NCBI GenBank assembly: GCA_000380225.1
Contig: KB904821.1
Coordinates: 1,927,523 to 1,986,217, forward strand
Direction: 5' to 3'
DNA length: 58,695 bases
From: a filamentous cyanobacterium ESFC-1
GTDB taxonomy: Bacteria > Cyanobacteriota > Cyanobacteriia > Cyanobacteriales > Spirulinaceae
Below the pieces are notes generated by a model. The model was not told the origin of the DNA. It searched no databases and worked only from the letters and a program-made list of their open reading frames with translations. Below are positions 36,434 through 45,161 of this stretch, piece by piece (position 1 is the stretch's first letter; the number at the start of each line of letters is the position of its first letter). The translations under genes and the position numbers were made by a program.

Positions 36434-36997
36434 TTACCGACGAATTGCCCCGTTGCGGCAATCCCGTAACCAAAGTTTAACGGCTTGACCGACAACGCCA
36501 TTACTATTTTCCCTGGGGGGTAGGGCGGTACGCTCGGTGTTAGCCGACCCCAGACGCATATATAACAGCGATAAACGCCAGCCACTGTCTGTATTTGATA
36601 AAAACAACCAATAATAACTTTGCACGCGGTACAGGCGATCCTCGTTCTGGATGCGCTCTAGGGTGGTGAAAAAGACCTGATGCGGGGGTTCGGGGGGTGC
36701 GAGTTCCCCGACTTGGGACACGGAAATCGGGCTGAGGCTGAGGGGTTGAAATTCGGGTCGTCCTGCCAGGATAATACTACGGTCGTAGTCGTCGTCGGGA
36801 TTATCGAGAATGCGCGATCGCCGCAACACCCGATTGGCATAACTTGGCAAGTCCCGCAACATCAACGCCATCAGGGTTTCGGCATCCTCTGGACAAGTTC
36901 GCGTATCGTCTAGGGGTTGCGCCATTCCAGGGAATGCTACCAAAAGACTCAACGCGCTTGCTGCGAGAATTGTTATTAGTCCTTTGTCATTGGTCAT
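36434..36997 (-). CDS. Secreted protein of unknown function
   Basis: In this 187-aa protein residues 1-26 form a signal peptide (LITILAASALSLLVAFPGMA, cleavage before QP). The mature part has three Cys (one near the start, one at CRNGAIRR near the end) and a central RSIILAGRPEFQPL segment. I do not recognise a domain; similar uncharacterised lumenal or periplasmic proteins occur in cyanobacteria. The only start upstream of the signal peptide is an ATG inside a heptamer-type repeat (ATGACCAATGACAAAGGAC). Downstream is dnaE after 326 bp. Confidence 0.65.
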   Translation of the reverse strand: MTNDKGLITILAASALSLLVAFPGMAQPLDDTRTCPEDAETLMALMLRDLPSYANRVLRRSRILDNPDDDYDRSIILAGRPEFQPLSLSPISVSQVGELAPPEPPHQVFFTTLERIQNEDRLYRVQSYYWLFLSNTDSGWRLSLLYMRLGSANTERTALPPRENSNGVVGQAVKLWLRDCRNGAIRR

Positions 36998-37141
36998 TAG
37001 TCCTTTGTTGTTTGTTGTTTGTTGTTTGTTGTTTGTTGTTTGTTGTTTGTTGTTTGTTGTTGGTTGTCTAATCCCTTAATTGGTAATTGGTCATTGGTCA
37101 TTGGTAATTGGTAATTGGTCATTAGTAATTACTTCCCAAAT
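36998..37141. repeat. Heptamer arrays upstream of the secreted protein gene
   Basis: TTTGTTG units lie at about 37009-37062, then TGGTAATTGGTCATTGGTCA-type ATTGGTCA/ATTGGTA motifs to about 37130. Period 7 again. They sit between pyrF and the secreted protein gene. Confidence 0.85.
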
Positions 37142-37825
37142 TCATAATTCCCCTACAATTCTCTCCCACGCTTCTACAGGGTCGCTGGCGGCGGTGATGG
37201 GTCGTCCGATAACCAGGTAATCCGCCCCGGCTTTGAGGGCATCTGCGGGGGTCATAACGCGCTGCTGGTCGCCGGTTGCTGCCCAACTGGGGCGCACTCC
37301 CGGACAAACGAGGAGAAAATCATCACCGCAGACTCGTTTTAAATGACTGGCTTCACGGGGGGAACAAACTGCGCCTTGGATGCCGGATTCTTGGGCTAAA
37401 AGCGCCATTTTGAGGATATATTCGGGCAGTTCGAGGGGAATTTGCAAGTCGAAGGCGAGATCGCGGGCGTTGATGCTGGTAAGGAGGGTAACTGCGAGGA
37501 GTTGGGTAGAAGTGCCTTGTACTGCTTCGGCTGCGGCTTGGAGGGCGTTGCGTCCGTTGGTGGCGTGGAGGGTGAGGAGATCGACATCGTATTTAACGGC
37601 AGCGCGGGTGGCTCCGGCGACGGTGTTGGGTATGTCGTGGAGTTTGAGGTCGAGGAAGATGCGTTTTTGGCGAGATTTGAGGGTCTGGAGGATGGATGAG
37701 CCAGTATTGACGAATAGTTCTAAGCCGACTTTCCAGAAGGTTACGTCTGGGAGTTGGTCGATTAGGGCGATCGCGTCTTCGATGGTGGGAACATCTAAGG
37801 GAACAATAATTTTATCGCTGCTCAT
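37142..37825 (-). CDS. pyrF: Orotidine 5'-phosphate decarboxylase
   Basis: This 227-aa TIM-barrel enzyme makes UMP from [12 protein letters not shown] starts the barrel; [12 protein letters not shown] carries the Lys-Asp-Lys catalytic set; VCPGVRP and [11 protein letters not shown] bind the phosphate. I start at [11 protein letters not shown] (37823-37825); the frame extends 24 codons upstream into a GC hairpin repeat and is not conserved-looking. Complements pyrD at 15938. It is divergent to the phytochelatin synthase remnant. Confidence 0.95.
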   Translation of the reverse strand: MSSDKIIVPLDVPTIEDAIALIDQLPDVTFWKVGLELFVNTGSSILQTLKSRQKRIFLDLKLHDIPNTVAGATRAAVKYDVDLLTLHATNGRNALQAAAEAVQGTSTQLLAVTLLTSINARDLAFDLQIPLELPEYILKMALLAQESGIQGAVCSPREASHLKRVCGDDFLLVCPGVRPSWAATGDQQRVMTPADALKAGADYLVIGRPITAASDPVEAWERIVGEL

Positions 37826-37899
37826 GTACTTAATTGACAGGGGTTGATTAGACTTGTAGGGGCGGGGTTTCCCCGTCCAGTGGTTCGTTATCAGCAAGA

Positions 37900-38620
37900 A
37901 TGAAGCGACAACTTCGCATTGTAGGACTTTCGGTACTCGGTTTGTTAGGAATTGCGGGGGGTAGTTTATTCTACTTCGCGTTTCAAAAACCGCCTGTGCG
38001 ATCGCGCCCCCTCCCCCTAAATCTCGTTGCGATTGATTCGACTCGCGGCCAAGAATTACTGGCTACCAGCGACTACACCGCCGATTATGGGCAACTCAAC
38101 GCCCATTTTGTCCCCCAAGCGAGACGGGCTTTTTGCGGGGTTGCGTCCTCGTTGATGATGATTAATGCCTTGCAATCGGCGCAAATGCCCCTCAATCAAT
38201 TTAATTTTTTTACTGATTCGGTTCAAAAAATTCGCAGTTCTTGGGCGGTGACTTTTGCGGGGATGAATTTAGCGCAGTTAGACGCTTTGTTAGAAGCCCA
38301 TCAACTGGAAAGTACGGTGTTTTATGCCTCCGAGACTTCCCTAGCTGAATTTCGCGCCTTGGTGCAAAAAAATCTGCAATCATCCCCAAGACGCGATCGC
38401 GATTAACTATCAGCGAGAAGTTCTCAACCAAGGCAAAGTCGGTCATATTTCACCGATTGGGGCGTATCATGCCAAGAGCGATCGCGTCCTTATTTTAGAC
38501 GTAGCTGCCCACAAATATCCCCCGGTGTGGGTGTCCACAGAAACGCTATGGCAAGCCATGAACACCACCGACCCCACTTCCAATCGCTCTCGCGGCTTTG
38601 TCGTGGTTGAAAAGCCCTAA
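37900..38620 (+). pseudogene. Phytochelatin synthase, interrupted by a +1 frameshift
   Basis: The first frame (37900-38406) encodes a signal anchor (residues 8-28) and the N-half of a cyanobacterial-type papain-like phytochelatin synthase, with catalytic Cys in QARRAFCGVASSLMM (Cys79). It then hits TAA. The other frame continues without interruption as DAIAINYQREVLNQGKVGHI, then SPIGAYHAKSDRVLILDVA with catalytic His and Asp, up to TAA at 38620. Removing one C from the CCCC at 38384-38387 restores one 239-codon gene. Either a real mutation, a sequencing error or frameshifting. Its 3' end overlaps the convergent fabD by 4 bp. Confidence 0.85.
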
Positions 38621-39525
38621 GCGTGGGTCAATTCCTCATTAGACAAGGCTTTCAGGTCTTCGATCGTCCCGACGTTAAAGCGCTCGATTGCGGGTTGAGA
38701 ACGCTTGAGTAAGCCAGATAACACTTGACCCGGCCCCACTTCAACGGCTTTTTTTACCTCAGAATCGGCAAGTTGCAGCATAATTTCTCGCCAGCGTACA
38801 GAACCGGTCATTTGCTGCACCAAGCGCTGTTTTAATACCGTTGCCTCGGTGCTAGGATTGGGATCGACGTTGGAAATAACCGGAATTTGCGCCTCGACAA
38901 AATTCACATCCGCTAAAATCGCTTCAAATTCTTGCGCGGCTTGGCTCATCAACGGCGAGTGAAACGCCCCAGAAACCTTGAGGGGAATAGCACGACGGAC
39001 TTTGACATTTTCTAATAATGCGTCTACGGCGGCGGGAGTACCGGAAATTACCACTTGGGTTTCGTTGTTGTCGTTGGCAATCACCACATCGGGGTTATTT
39101 TCGATGCCTGCGTTTAGTTGGTCGCGCTTGAAGCCCATCAAAGCGACCATTTTGCCACCGGAAGCCTGAGACATCACTTCTGCCCGTTGCTTGACCAATT
39201 TCAAGCCAGTTTCAAAGTCGAATACTCCGGCGGCATAAAGGGCGACATATTCCCCTAAACTGTGACCCGCGACAAATTGGGGTTGTTGCTGGCTTTGCGC
39301 TTTTAATAAGTCTGCTAAAATTGCTTCGATGACATACAAACAAGGCTGTGTGTAGCGGGTCTGGGACAGTTTTTCTTCTTCGCTTTCACACACTTCTAGC
39401 ACCGACCAACCCAAAATTGCTGCGGCTTGTTTAAATTTTGCTTGAGCAGCTTCGAGGGTATTGAGATCGACTCCCATCCCTACCGCTTGCGACCCTTGCC
39501 CCGGAAATAGCCATGCAGTTGCCAT
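38617..39525 (-). CDS. fabD: Malonyl-CoA:ACP transacylase
   Basis: This 302-aa alpha/beta-hydrolase-fold enzyme loads malonyl onto ACP. FPGQGSQAVGMG starts the protein, VAGHSLGEYVAL carries the nucleophilic Ser, KVSGAFHSPLM the catalytic His, and VGPGQVLSGLLKR lies near the end. It is the last gene of the plsX-fabH-methyltransferase-fabD series on the minus strand. Normal length. Confidence 0.95.
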   Translation of the reverse strand: MATAWLFPGQGSQAVGMGVDLNTLEAAQAKFKQAAAILGWSVLEVCESEEEKLSQTRYTQPCLYVIEAILADLLKAQSQQQPQFVAGHSLGEYVALYAAGVFDFETGLKLVKQRAEVMSQASGGKMVALMGFKRDQLNAGIENNPDVVIANDNNETQVVISGTPAAVDALLENVKVRRAIPLKVSGAFHSPLMSQAAQEFEAILADVNFVEAQIPVISNVDPNPSTEATVLKQRLVQQMTGSVRWREIMLQLADSEVKKAVEVGPGQVLSGLLKRSQPAIERFNVGTIEDLKALSNEELTHA

Positions 39526-39607
39526 GATTTTATTAATATTTTTTGTATATTTTTTCGTCTGTAAGGATACAGATTACAAGTTGCAGGGGCGATCGCGCAA
39601 GGCTAAT

Positions 39608-40753
39608 TTATATCGATGCGCGGGCCAAATGGATGTGAAACAGTCCTTCGGCATCTCGCTCTGATTCTAGAGGTTGCCATCCTGAACGAACAAGCATTTC
39701 TCGCATTTCTTCGTAACTAGGCTTGAGAGAATTAGCCAACACATAGGTTTCACCTTCAGAAACCTCGATCTCCGCTTCCCGGCCATTAAAACAGTCCGTA
39801 ATGCTAAACTTTTGGGATTCTAAGGCGGTAAAGGTATGCTCGACTGCGCTACTCTGCCCATTCCAGCAAGGGTTATAAGTAAAAGCTTCCGGGTTGAAAC
39901 TGTCCGCTTGGAGGTCTCTTTTAAGTTTGAATAAAATACTTTTGAAACATCCTCTGGCTTCGGCTGATGTATATAGATTCACCATCGAGTCGGCATTGTC
40001 TTTACGACTATCCATTAACAGCACGAGATAATGTTGAGATTCTGAGCTGTTTGAAGCTGAGTTTTGAGGACGATGCAACAGTTTTAGATGCTCGGCTACA
40101 AAAGGGTTTTCTGTAAATGTTTGCCCGAATCTCGACGGTAGATTACCTAAAGTCGATCCCGGATACCAAACCACCGAAACCCCCGATTCGGGATAAGGTA
40201 GAGATTCTTTGTGAAAATCGGCGGCAATACTCTCGACTGTCATTGAGGGAAATGCTTGCGCGATTGTTTTGCAGGCTTCCTCGGTAAATTCAACTTCGAT
40301 GTCTACGGCAATATAGGTTGCGGGGTTGAGGATGCTCAGAGATGGGATGGTATTGCGGGTGACAGACCATTCGGGTCCTGGCCCGATATCGAAAAAAGAT
40401 GCTCCCATGCCGATGTATTCTTTGATGGTGGGTGCAAATTGTTTCAACAAAGAAGGCTGCTTTTGGGGAATGAGAGACGATGGCAGCCTCACATATCGCG
40501 CATAATGAATGCCGCCATCCACAGGGTCTCCGGGATATTGAGGGATGTCGTAGATATAGCTACTTAATGCCCCTTTAATTCTTTCCTCTGGCGTTTTGGC
40601 AAATGCACTGACTACAGACTCAAAGTCCATACACAGGGATTTTCCCAAAGCTGCTGGCTTAAAATCTTCTACGCTTTCAAATTTGAAGTTCACAACCTTT
40701 TGCTCTTTTGAGCATTCAAATACTGACCACGATCCCATTGTATGGCTATACAA
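39608..40753 (-). CDS. EgtD-like SAM-dependent methyltransferase
   Basis: This 381-aa protein has the histidine-specific methyltransferase fold (Methyltransf_33). FFDIGPGPEWS is the SAM-binding glycine loop, YIAVDIEVEF follows strand 2, and VVWYPGSTLGNLP matches the FPGSTxGN motif of EgtD. Near the end YVLANSLKPSYEEM (337-350) aligns with the E-x-S imidazole-binding segment of EgtD, but Ala340 is where Glu is expected. Ergothioneine synthesis is therefore uncertain and another amino acid may be the substrate. No egtB is adjacent. It lies inside the fabH-fabD interval. The start is uncertain (also ATG at 40738). Confidence 0.75.
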   Translation of the reverse strand: MYSHTMGSWSVFECSKEQKVVNFKFESVEDFKPAALGKSLCMDFESVVSAFAKTPEERIKGALSSYIYDIPQYPGDPVDGGIHYARYVRLPSSLIPQKQPSLLKQFAPTIKEYIGMGASFFDIGPGPEWSVTRNTIPSLSILNPATYIAVDIEVEFTEEACKTIAQAFPSMTVESIAADFHKESLPYPESGVSVVWYPGSTLGNLPSRFGQTFTENPFVAEHLKLLHRPQNSASNSSESQHYLVLLMDSRKDNADSMVNLYTSAEARGCFKSILFKLKRDLQADSFNPEAFTYNPCWNGQSSAVEHTFTALESQKFSITDCFNGREAEIEVSEGETYVLANSLKPSYEEMREMLVRSGWQPLESERDAEGLFHIHLARASI

Positions 40754-40838
40754 CGAAGAAATGATTTTTAGTTCATCGAAAACGATCGCGTTGCCTGCTC
40801 ATTCAGTTTCAAGGGGTGGGAGAAATCATGTGTCTTTG

Positions 40839-41843
40839 CTAAACTTTTCCCCAACGGGCGATCGCGGCTCCCCAAGTTAAGCCTGCCCCAAAACCGGACA
40901 TGGCGATAATATCTCTCGGTTGAATTTGCCCGGAGCGGACGGCTTCATCGAGGGCGAGGGGGATGGAGGCGGCGGAGGTGTTGCCGTATTTGGCGAGGTT
41001 GCTAATGGTTTTTTCTGAAGGGATTTTCAATCTTTGAGCAACCGCTTTAATAATGCGTTGGTTGGCTTGGTGGAGTAATAACCAGTCAATTTCATCGACG
41101 GTTAAATCAGCGCGGAATAGGGCTTTGGAAATGACTTCTGGCACTTTGGCCACGGCAAAACGATACACTTCCCGGCCATTCATGGTAATGGGTTGATAAG
41201 TGCCGAGATTCACCTGAGTATCTTCGACCAAGGGCTTTGATTCCCCTTGAAAGGCTAGGTTAAGGCAATGGTTGAGCTTGCCGTCGCTGCACAACTCAAA
41301 GCCCAACAGATTGTCTTGAGTCGAGTCCGCTTGTAAAACGACTGCGCCTGCGCCATCCCCGAATAATACACAAGTAGCGCGATCGCGCCAATCTACCCAA
41401 CGAGACAAAATATCAGCCCCAATCAACACCACATTGCGATAAACTCCGGTACGGATGTACTGAGCCGCCGTGACCAAACCAAAGACAAATCCCGAACAAG
41501 CCGCCGTCAAATCGAAGGATACGGCTTGGGTTGCGCCGATTTCGGTTTGAATCTTGGCGGCTGTGCCAAAGAGATCGTCGGGGGTAGAGGTGGCCAGGAT
41601 AATCAGATCGATTTGGTCGGGGCGCAGTTGTGCCATGGCGATCGCGTTTTGGGCGGCTTTGGACGCGATCGCGCACAGGGATTCTTCTGCCCCGGCTACG
41701 CGTCGCTCGGCAATCCCGGTGCGGCTTTGAATCCACTCATTGGAAGTTTCCACCACTTGGCTCAGAGCATCGTTGCTCACCCGCGCTTGGGGGAGCGCCG
41801 AGCCGCTTCCTGTAATGACAATTCCTGCCCCTTGATAATTCAA
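40839..41843 (-). CDS. fabH: 3-oxoacyl-ACP synthase III
   Basis: This 334-aa thiolase-fold enzyme condenses acetyl-CoA with malonyl-ACP to start fatty acid chains. TAACSGFVFGL has the catalytic Cys, LLLHQANQRI the His and YGNTSAAS the Asn. GFGAGLTWGAAIARW ends the protein. Normal length. plsX lies 114 bp upstream, the usual cyanobacterial plsX-fabH order. Confidence 0.95.
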   Translation of the reverse strand: MNYQGAGIVITGSGSALPQARVSNDALSQVVETSNEWIQSRTGIAERRVAGAEESLCAIASKAAQNAIAMAQLRPDQIDLIILATSTPDDLFGTAAKIQTEIGATQAVSFDLTAACSGFVFGLVTAAQYIRTGVYRNVVLIGADILSRWVDWRDRATCVLFGDGAGAVVLQADSTQDNLLGFELCSDGKLNHCLNLAFQGESKPLVEDTQVNLGTYQPITMNGREVYRFAVAKVPEVISKALFRADLTVDEIDWLLLHQANQRIIKAVAQRLKIPSEKTISNLAKYGNTSAASIPLALDEAVRSGQIQPRDIIAMSGFGAGLTWGAAIARWGKV

Positions 41844-41957
41844 ATCCTTACTCCATCCCCATTTCAGTCATCAGTTATCAGTTATCAGTTATCAGTACCT
41901 TTGCCTTAAGCCAGAGAAACCGGATATTGGATTCAGCCTCACATCCCAATTCACCAC

Positions 41958-43022
41958 TTAAGTTTCTTTTGACGATTCAGAGCGAGGGCTAGACTTGGCG
42001 CGATCGCGGTTTTGATTATACGCCGACTGAATGCGCTCGGAAACCTGATGGTCGATGGCTTCTTTGGCCAAGCGAATCGCATTAAAAATCGAAGGCGCTT
42101 GGGAACTACCATGACTAATAATACAAATACCATTCACGCCTAACAATAAACCGCCGCCGTGTTCGGCATGGTCGATGCGTTGTTTGAGGCGTTTCAGGTT
42201 GGGTTTGAGGAATGCGGTTCCCACTTGACCCCGCAACCCTTGGGGCAATTCTTCGCGCATAGTTTGTAGCAATACGCCGCCAATGGCTTCGGCAAATTTC
42301 AGTAAAATATTACCGGTAAAACCATCGCAAACAATGACATCAAATTGACCTGACAATACATCCCGTCCTTCGGCGTTGCCAATAAACGAAATCAAGGGAT
42401 TTGCCGTTAATAATTCGTGGGTGCGTACCGCCAACTCATTGCCCTTACAGGCTTCTTCGCCAATGTTAAGCAGACCCACTTTCGGGTCTTCGATGCCCAA
42501 TACATACTGGCTGTAAACCTGCCCCATTAAGGCAAATTGTTCGAGATATTTGGGGCGACAATCGACATTCGCCCCCACATCCAGCACAATGACCGATTTA
42601 TTCGCGATCGTAGTGGGGAACACGGCCCCAATCGCGGGTCGGTCAATGCCTTTGATCCGTCCGAGTCTCAATAAACCTGCGGCCATGGCTGCCCCGGAAT
42701 GACCCGCCGACACCACCGCATTCGCTTGTTTATCTTTGACTAAATCCATCGCCACATTAATCGAGGCTTTGGGTTTGCGTCGGATTCCCATCAACGGTTC
42801 TTCGTGCATGGAAATCACATCTTCTGCCGGAACAATCGTAATTTTGTCGGGTAACGTGGCCGAATGCTGCTGTAGACAGGATTCGATTTGTTGGGGGTCG
42901 CCCACCAATAAAACCTCGACATCCAATTCTTCAGCAGCCCGGATAGCGCCGGCCACAATCTCATCGGGGGCGTGGTCCCCTCCCATAGCGTCCACTGCAA
43001 TTTTTTCGCGAGTCGATCCCAT
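41958..43022 (-). CDS. plsX: Phosphate acyltransferase
   Basis: This 354-aa soluble enzyme forms acyl-phosphate from acyl-ACP for glycerophospholipid synthesis. KIAVDAMGGDHAPDEIV is the family start; SAGHSGAAMAAGLLRLGRI, ICDGFTGNILLKFAEA (with IVCDGFTGN) and GVNGICIISHG are family blocks. The last ~30 residues are a charged tail. First gene of the plsX-fabH-fabD group. Confidence 0.95.
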   Translation of the reverse strand: MGSTREKIAVDAMGGDHAPDEIVAGAIRAAEELDVEVLLVGDPQQIESCLQQHSATLPDKITIVPAEDVISMHEEPLMGIRRKPKASINVAMDLVKDKQANAVVSAGHSGAAMAAGLLRLGRIKGIDRPAIGAVFPTTIANKSVIVLDVGANVDCRPKYLEQFALMGQVYSQYVLGIEDPKVGLLNIGEEACKGNELAVRTHELLTANPLISFIGNAEGRDVLSGQFDVIVCDGFTGNILLKFAEAIGGVLLQTMREELPQGLRGQVGTAFLKPNLKRLKQRIDHAEHGGGLLLGVNGICIISHGSSQAPSIFNAIRLAKEAIDHQVSERIQSAYNQNRDRAKSSPRSESSKET

Positions 43023-43162
43023 CGATCAAAGTAATAGAAGCCTTTGCAATTTTACCAGAAGCCGTTAACAGTCAACAGCATCTAAGGATAGCGTTTTTTT
43101 GAGAGTTACTAAAATTTTGGCTGAAGGCTGAGGGTCACGGCGTATCATCAAAGGAATGTAGG

Positions 43163-45046
43163 ATGCGCTCAAACAGCAACAATCGACCAGGGATGTCAAA
43201 ATCAATGCCGAACGAAGAAACACCCATAAAAAAACAAAATCCTATCGCCCAAATCTTTAACCAACAAGCCAATGCCTTAGTTCGGTTTAGTCAGCGTTAT
43301 GGCCGTCCGAGTTGGTTGCTGTTTTTGTTGTTGTTTACGTTAATTGTCACCCTTTGGCTGGCTTCACCGGGACAAGCGCAAATGCGGGATATTGATAATC
43401 ATTGGGCGCGGTCTTGTATTACTCAGTTGCGCGATCGCGATATTATTAAAGGCTACCCCGACAATACCTTTCGGCCCAATCGAGAAGTGACTAGGGCGGA
43501 ATTTGCGGCGATGGTGAATCAGGCGTTTCCCAATCGGCCTGTGACTCGCAGCGCGATTACGTTTCGGGATGTAGGGAATGATTTTTGGGGACGAGATGCG
43601 ATCGCCCAGGCGTATCGCACCAATTTCCTCACAGGCTATCCCAATCGCATTTTTAACCCCAATCAAGCCATTCCTCGCGTTCAGGTGTTGATTGCCTTGG
43701 CTGCTGGCTTGGATTATACCCCCACGCTACCCATTGAGAATACTCTAGGAATTTTCCGCGATCGCGCCAATATTCCCGATTATGCCCGTAATAACTTAGC
43801 CGCCGCCACCGAGAAGGGCTTAGTCGTGAATTATCCCCGTGTTGCTCAACTCAACCCCAACCAAAGGGCTACTCGCGGGGAAGTGGCCGCTTTCTTTTGT
43901 CAGGCGTTAGGATTGGGAGGAATTGGGGCAAACTACGTCGCCCAACCGCAACCCCCCACCGCCCAACAGCAGGAGTTACGGGGCGTTTGGCTGACGAATA
44001 TTGACAGCGATGTGTTGTTTTCTCAAGGGGAATTAGAGGGCGCGATCGCCCGTCTCGACCAACTTAACTTTAATACCCTATATCCCACCGTTTGGAACTG
44101 GGGCTACACCCTCTACCCCAGCCAAATCGCCCAACAAGCCTACGGTATAGAACTCGATCCCGAACCCGGCTTACAAAATCGCGACATCCTCCAAGAAATC
44201 ATTACCGAAGCCCAACAGCGAGACATGGCCGTGATTCCCTGGTTTGAATTTGGCTTTATGGCCCCGGCAGATTCAACCCTCGCGCAAACCCACCCCAACT
44301 GGCTAACCCAACGACGCAACGGTGAAACCATCTGGCTAGAAGGAGGTATTATCGAGCGGGTTTGGCTCAATCCCCTGCGTCCTGATGTGCAAAAATTTAT
44401 TACCGATCTCGCCGTCGAAATTGTCAGCAAATATGATGTCGATGGCATCCAATTTGACGATCATTTTGGCTTTCCTTCTGATTTTGGTTATGACGAATTT
44501 ACCGTCAATTTATACCGCCAAGAACACAATAATCAAAACCCTCCTGCCAATCCCAAAAACCCAGAGTGGATTCGCTGGCGGGCTGGCAAAATTACTGATT
44601 TTATGGGAGACTTATTTGCTGCAATTAAAGCGGCTAATCCCAGCGCGATTATTTCCCTTTCTCCCAATCCCCAAGAATTTTCCTTAGAGTCTTATCTCCT
44701 TGATTGGCAAACCTGGGAAAGAATGGGTTTCATCGAAGAATTAATCGTCCAAATTTATCGTAACAATCTCGACCGTTTTCAAGCCGAATTAGCCCATCCT
44801 TCCCTGCAACAAGCCAAAGATCATATTCCTGTCGCGATCGGGGTTTTATCGGGCTTGAGAGGGCGTTTCGTGCCACTTTCCCAGATTGAAGAACAAGTGG
44901 AAATTGTGCGAAATCAAGGCTTTGCGGGGGTGTCTTTCTTCTTTTATGAAAGTCTCTGGAATTATGCCGACGAAACCCCCACCCAGCGACAAGCCGCATT
45001 AAATCAATTATTTCCTCACGAAGTCCCGCGTCCAACGGTTTACTAA
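43163..45046 (+). CDS. SLH-domain glycoside hydrolase-like (GHL10) protein
   Basis: In this 627-aa protein a long cytosolic N-terminus leads to a signal anchor (about 50-70, ending PGQAQ). Three SLH motifs (about 72-250; ITQLRDRDIIKGYPDNTFRP) are for cell-wall attachment. A C-terminal GHL10/DUF187 TIM barrel (about 268-610) starts at LRGVWLTNIDSDVL and includes DGIQFDDHFGF, the presumed catalytic Asp pair. It probably acts on an envelope or extracellular polysaccharide. csaB at 6893 makes the pyruvylated polymer that SLH modules bind. AAGGA lies 8 bases before the ATG. Confidence 0.9.
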   Translation: MRSNSNNRPGMSKSMPNEETPIKKQNPIAQIFNQQANALVRFSQRYGRPSWLLFLLLFTLIVTLWLASPGQAQMRDIDNHWARSCITQLRDRDIIKGYPDNTFRPNREVTRAEFAAMVNQAFPNRPVTRSAITFRDVGNDFWGRDAIAQAYRTNFLTGYPNRIFNPNQAIPRVQVLIALAAGLDYTPTLPIENTLGIFRDRANIPDYARNNLAAATEKGLVVNYPRVAQLNPNQRATRGEVAAFFCQALGLGGIGANYVAQPQPPTAQQQELRGVWLTNIDSDVLFSQGELEGAIARLDQLNFNTLYPTVWNWGYTLYPSQIAQQAYGIELDPEPGLQNRDILQEIITEAQQRDMAVIPWFEFGFMAPADSTLAQTHPNWLTQRRNGETIWLEGGIIERVWLNPLRPDVQKFITDLAVEIVSKYDVDGIQFDDHFGFPSDFGYDEFTVNLYRQEHNNQNPPANPKNPEWIRWRAGKITDFMGDLFAAIKAANPSAIISLSPNPQEFSLESYLLDWQTWERMGFIEELIVQIYRNNLDRFQAELAHPSLQQAKDHIPVAIGVLSGLRGRFVPLSQIEEQVEIVRNQGFAGVSFFFYESLWNYADETPTQRQAALNQLFPHEVPRPTVY

Positions 45047-45109
45047 AAATTTAGCGAAATAATTTAATTTCTCCCTTTTTTCTTTTAATAAGTGCTAAAA
45101 AAGTCGCGG

Positions 45110-45115
45110 TATAAT
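45110..45115 (+). promoter_or_regulatory. Possible -10 box (TATAAT) before the chemoreceptor gene
   Basis: A perfect TATAAT lies 47 bases before the TTG start of the chemoreceptor gene; the region 17 bases upstream (TAATAA) is a poor -35. This is weak support from one motif only. Confidence 0.35.
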
Positions 45116-45161
45116 CAAAGCAGTATTTTGTTTAATCATGTAACTTGAGCGAGGGCTTGAT

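Noticed and set aside
36844-37071. 75-residue frame ending in LLFVVCC repeats
   Set aside because: Antisense to the secreted protein gene and continued by TTTGTTG heptamers.
37442-37847. Long plus-strand frames opposite pyrF
   Set aside because: Shadows of the pyrF coding strand.
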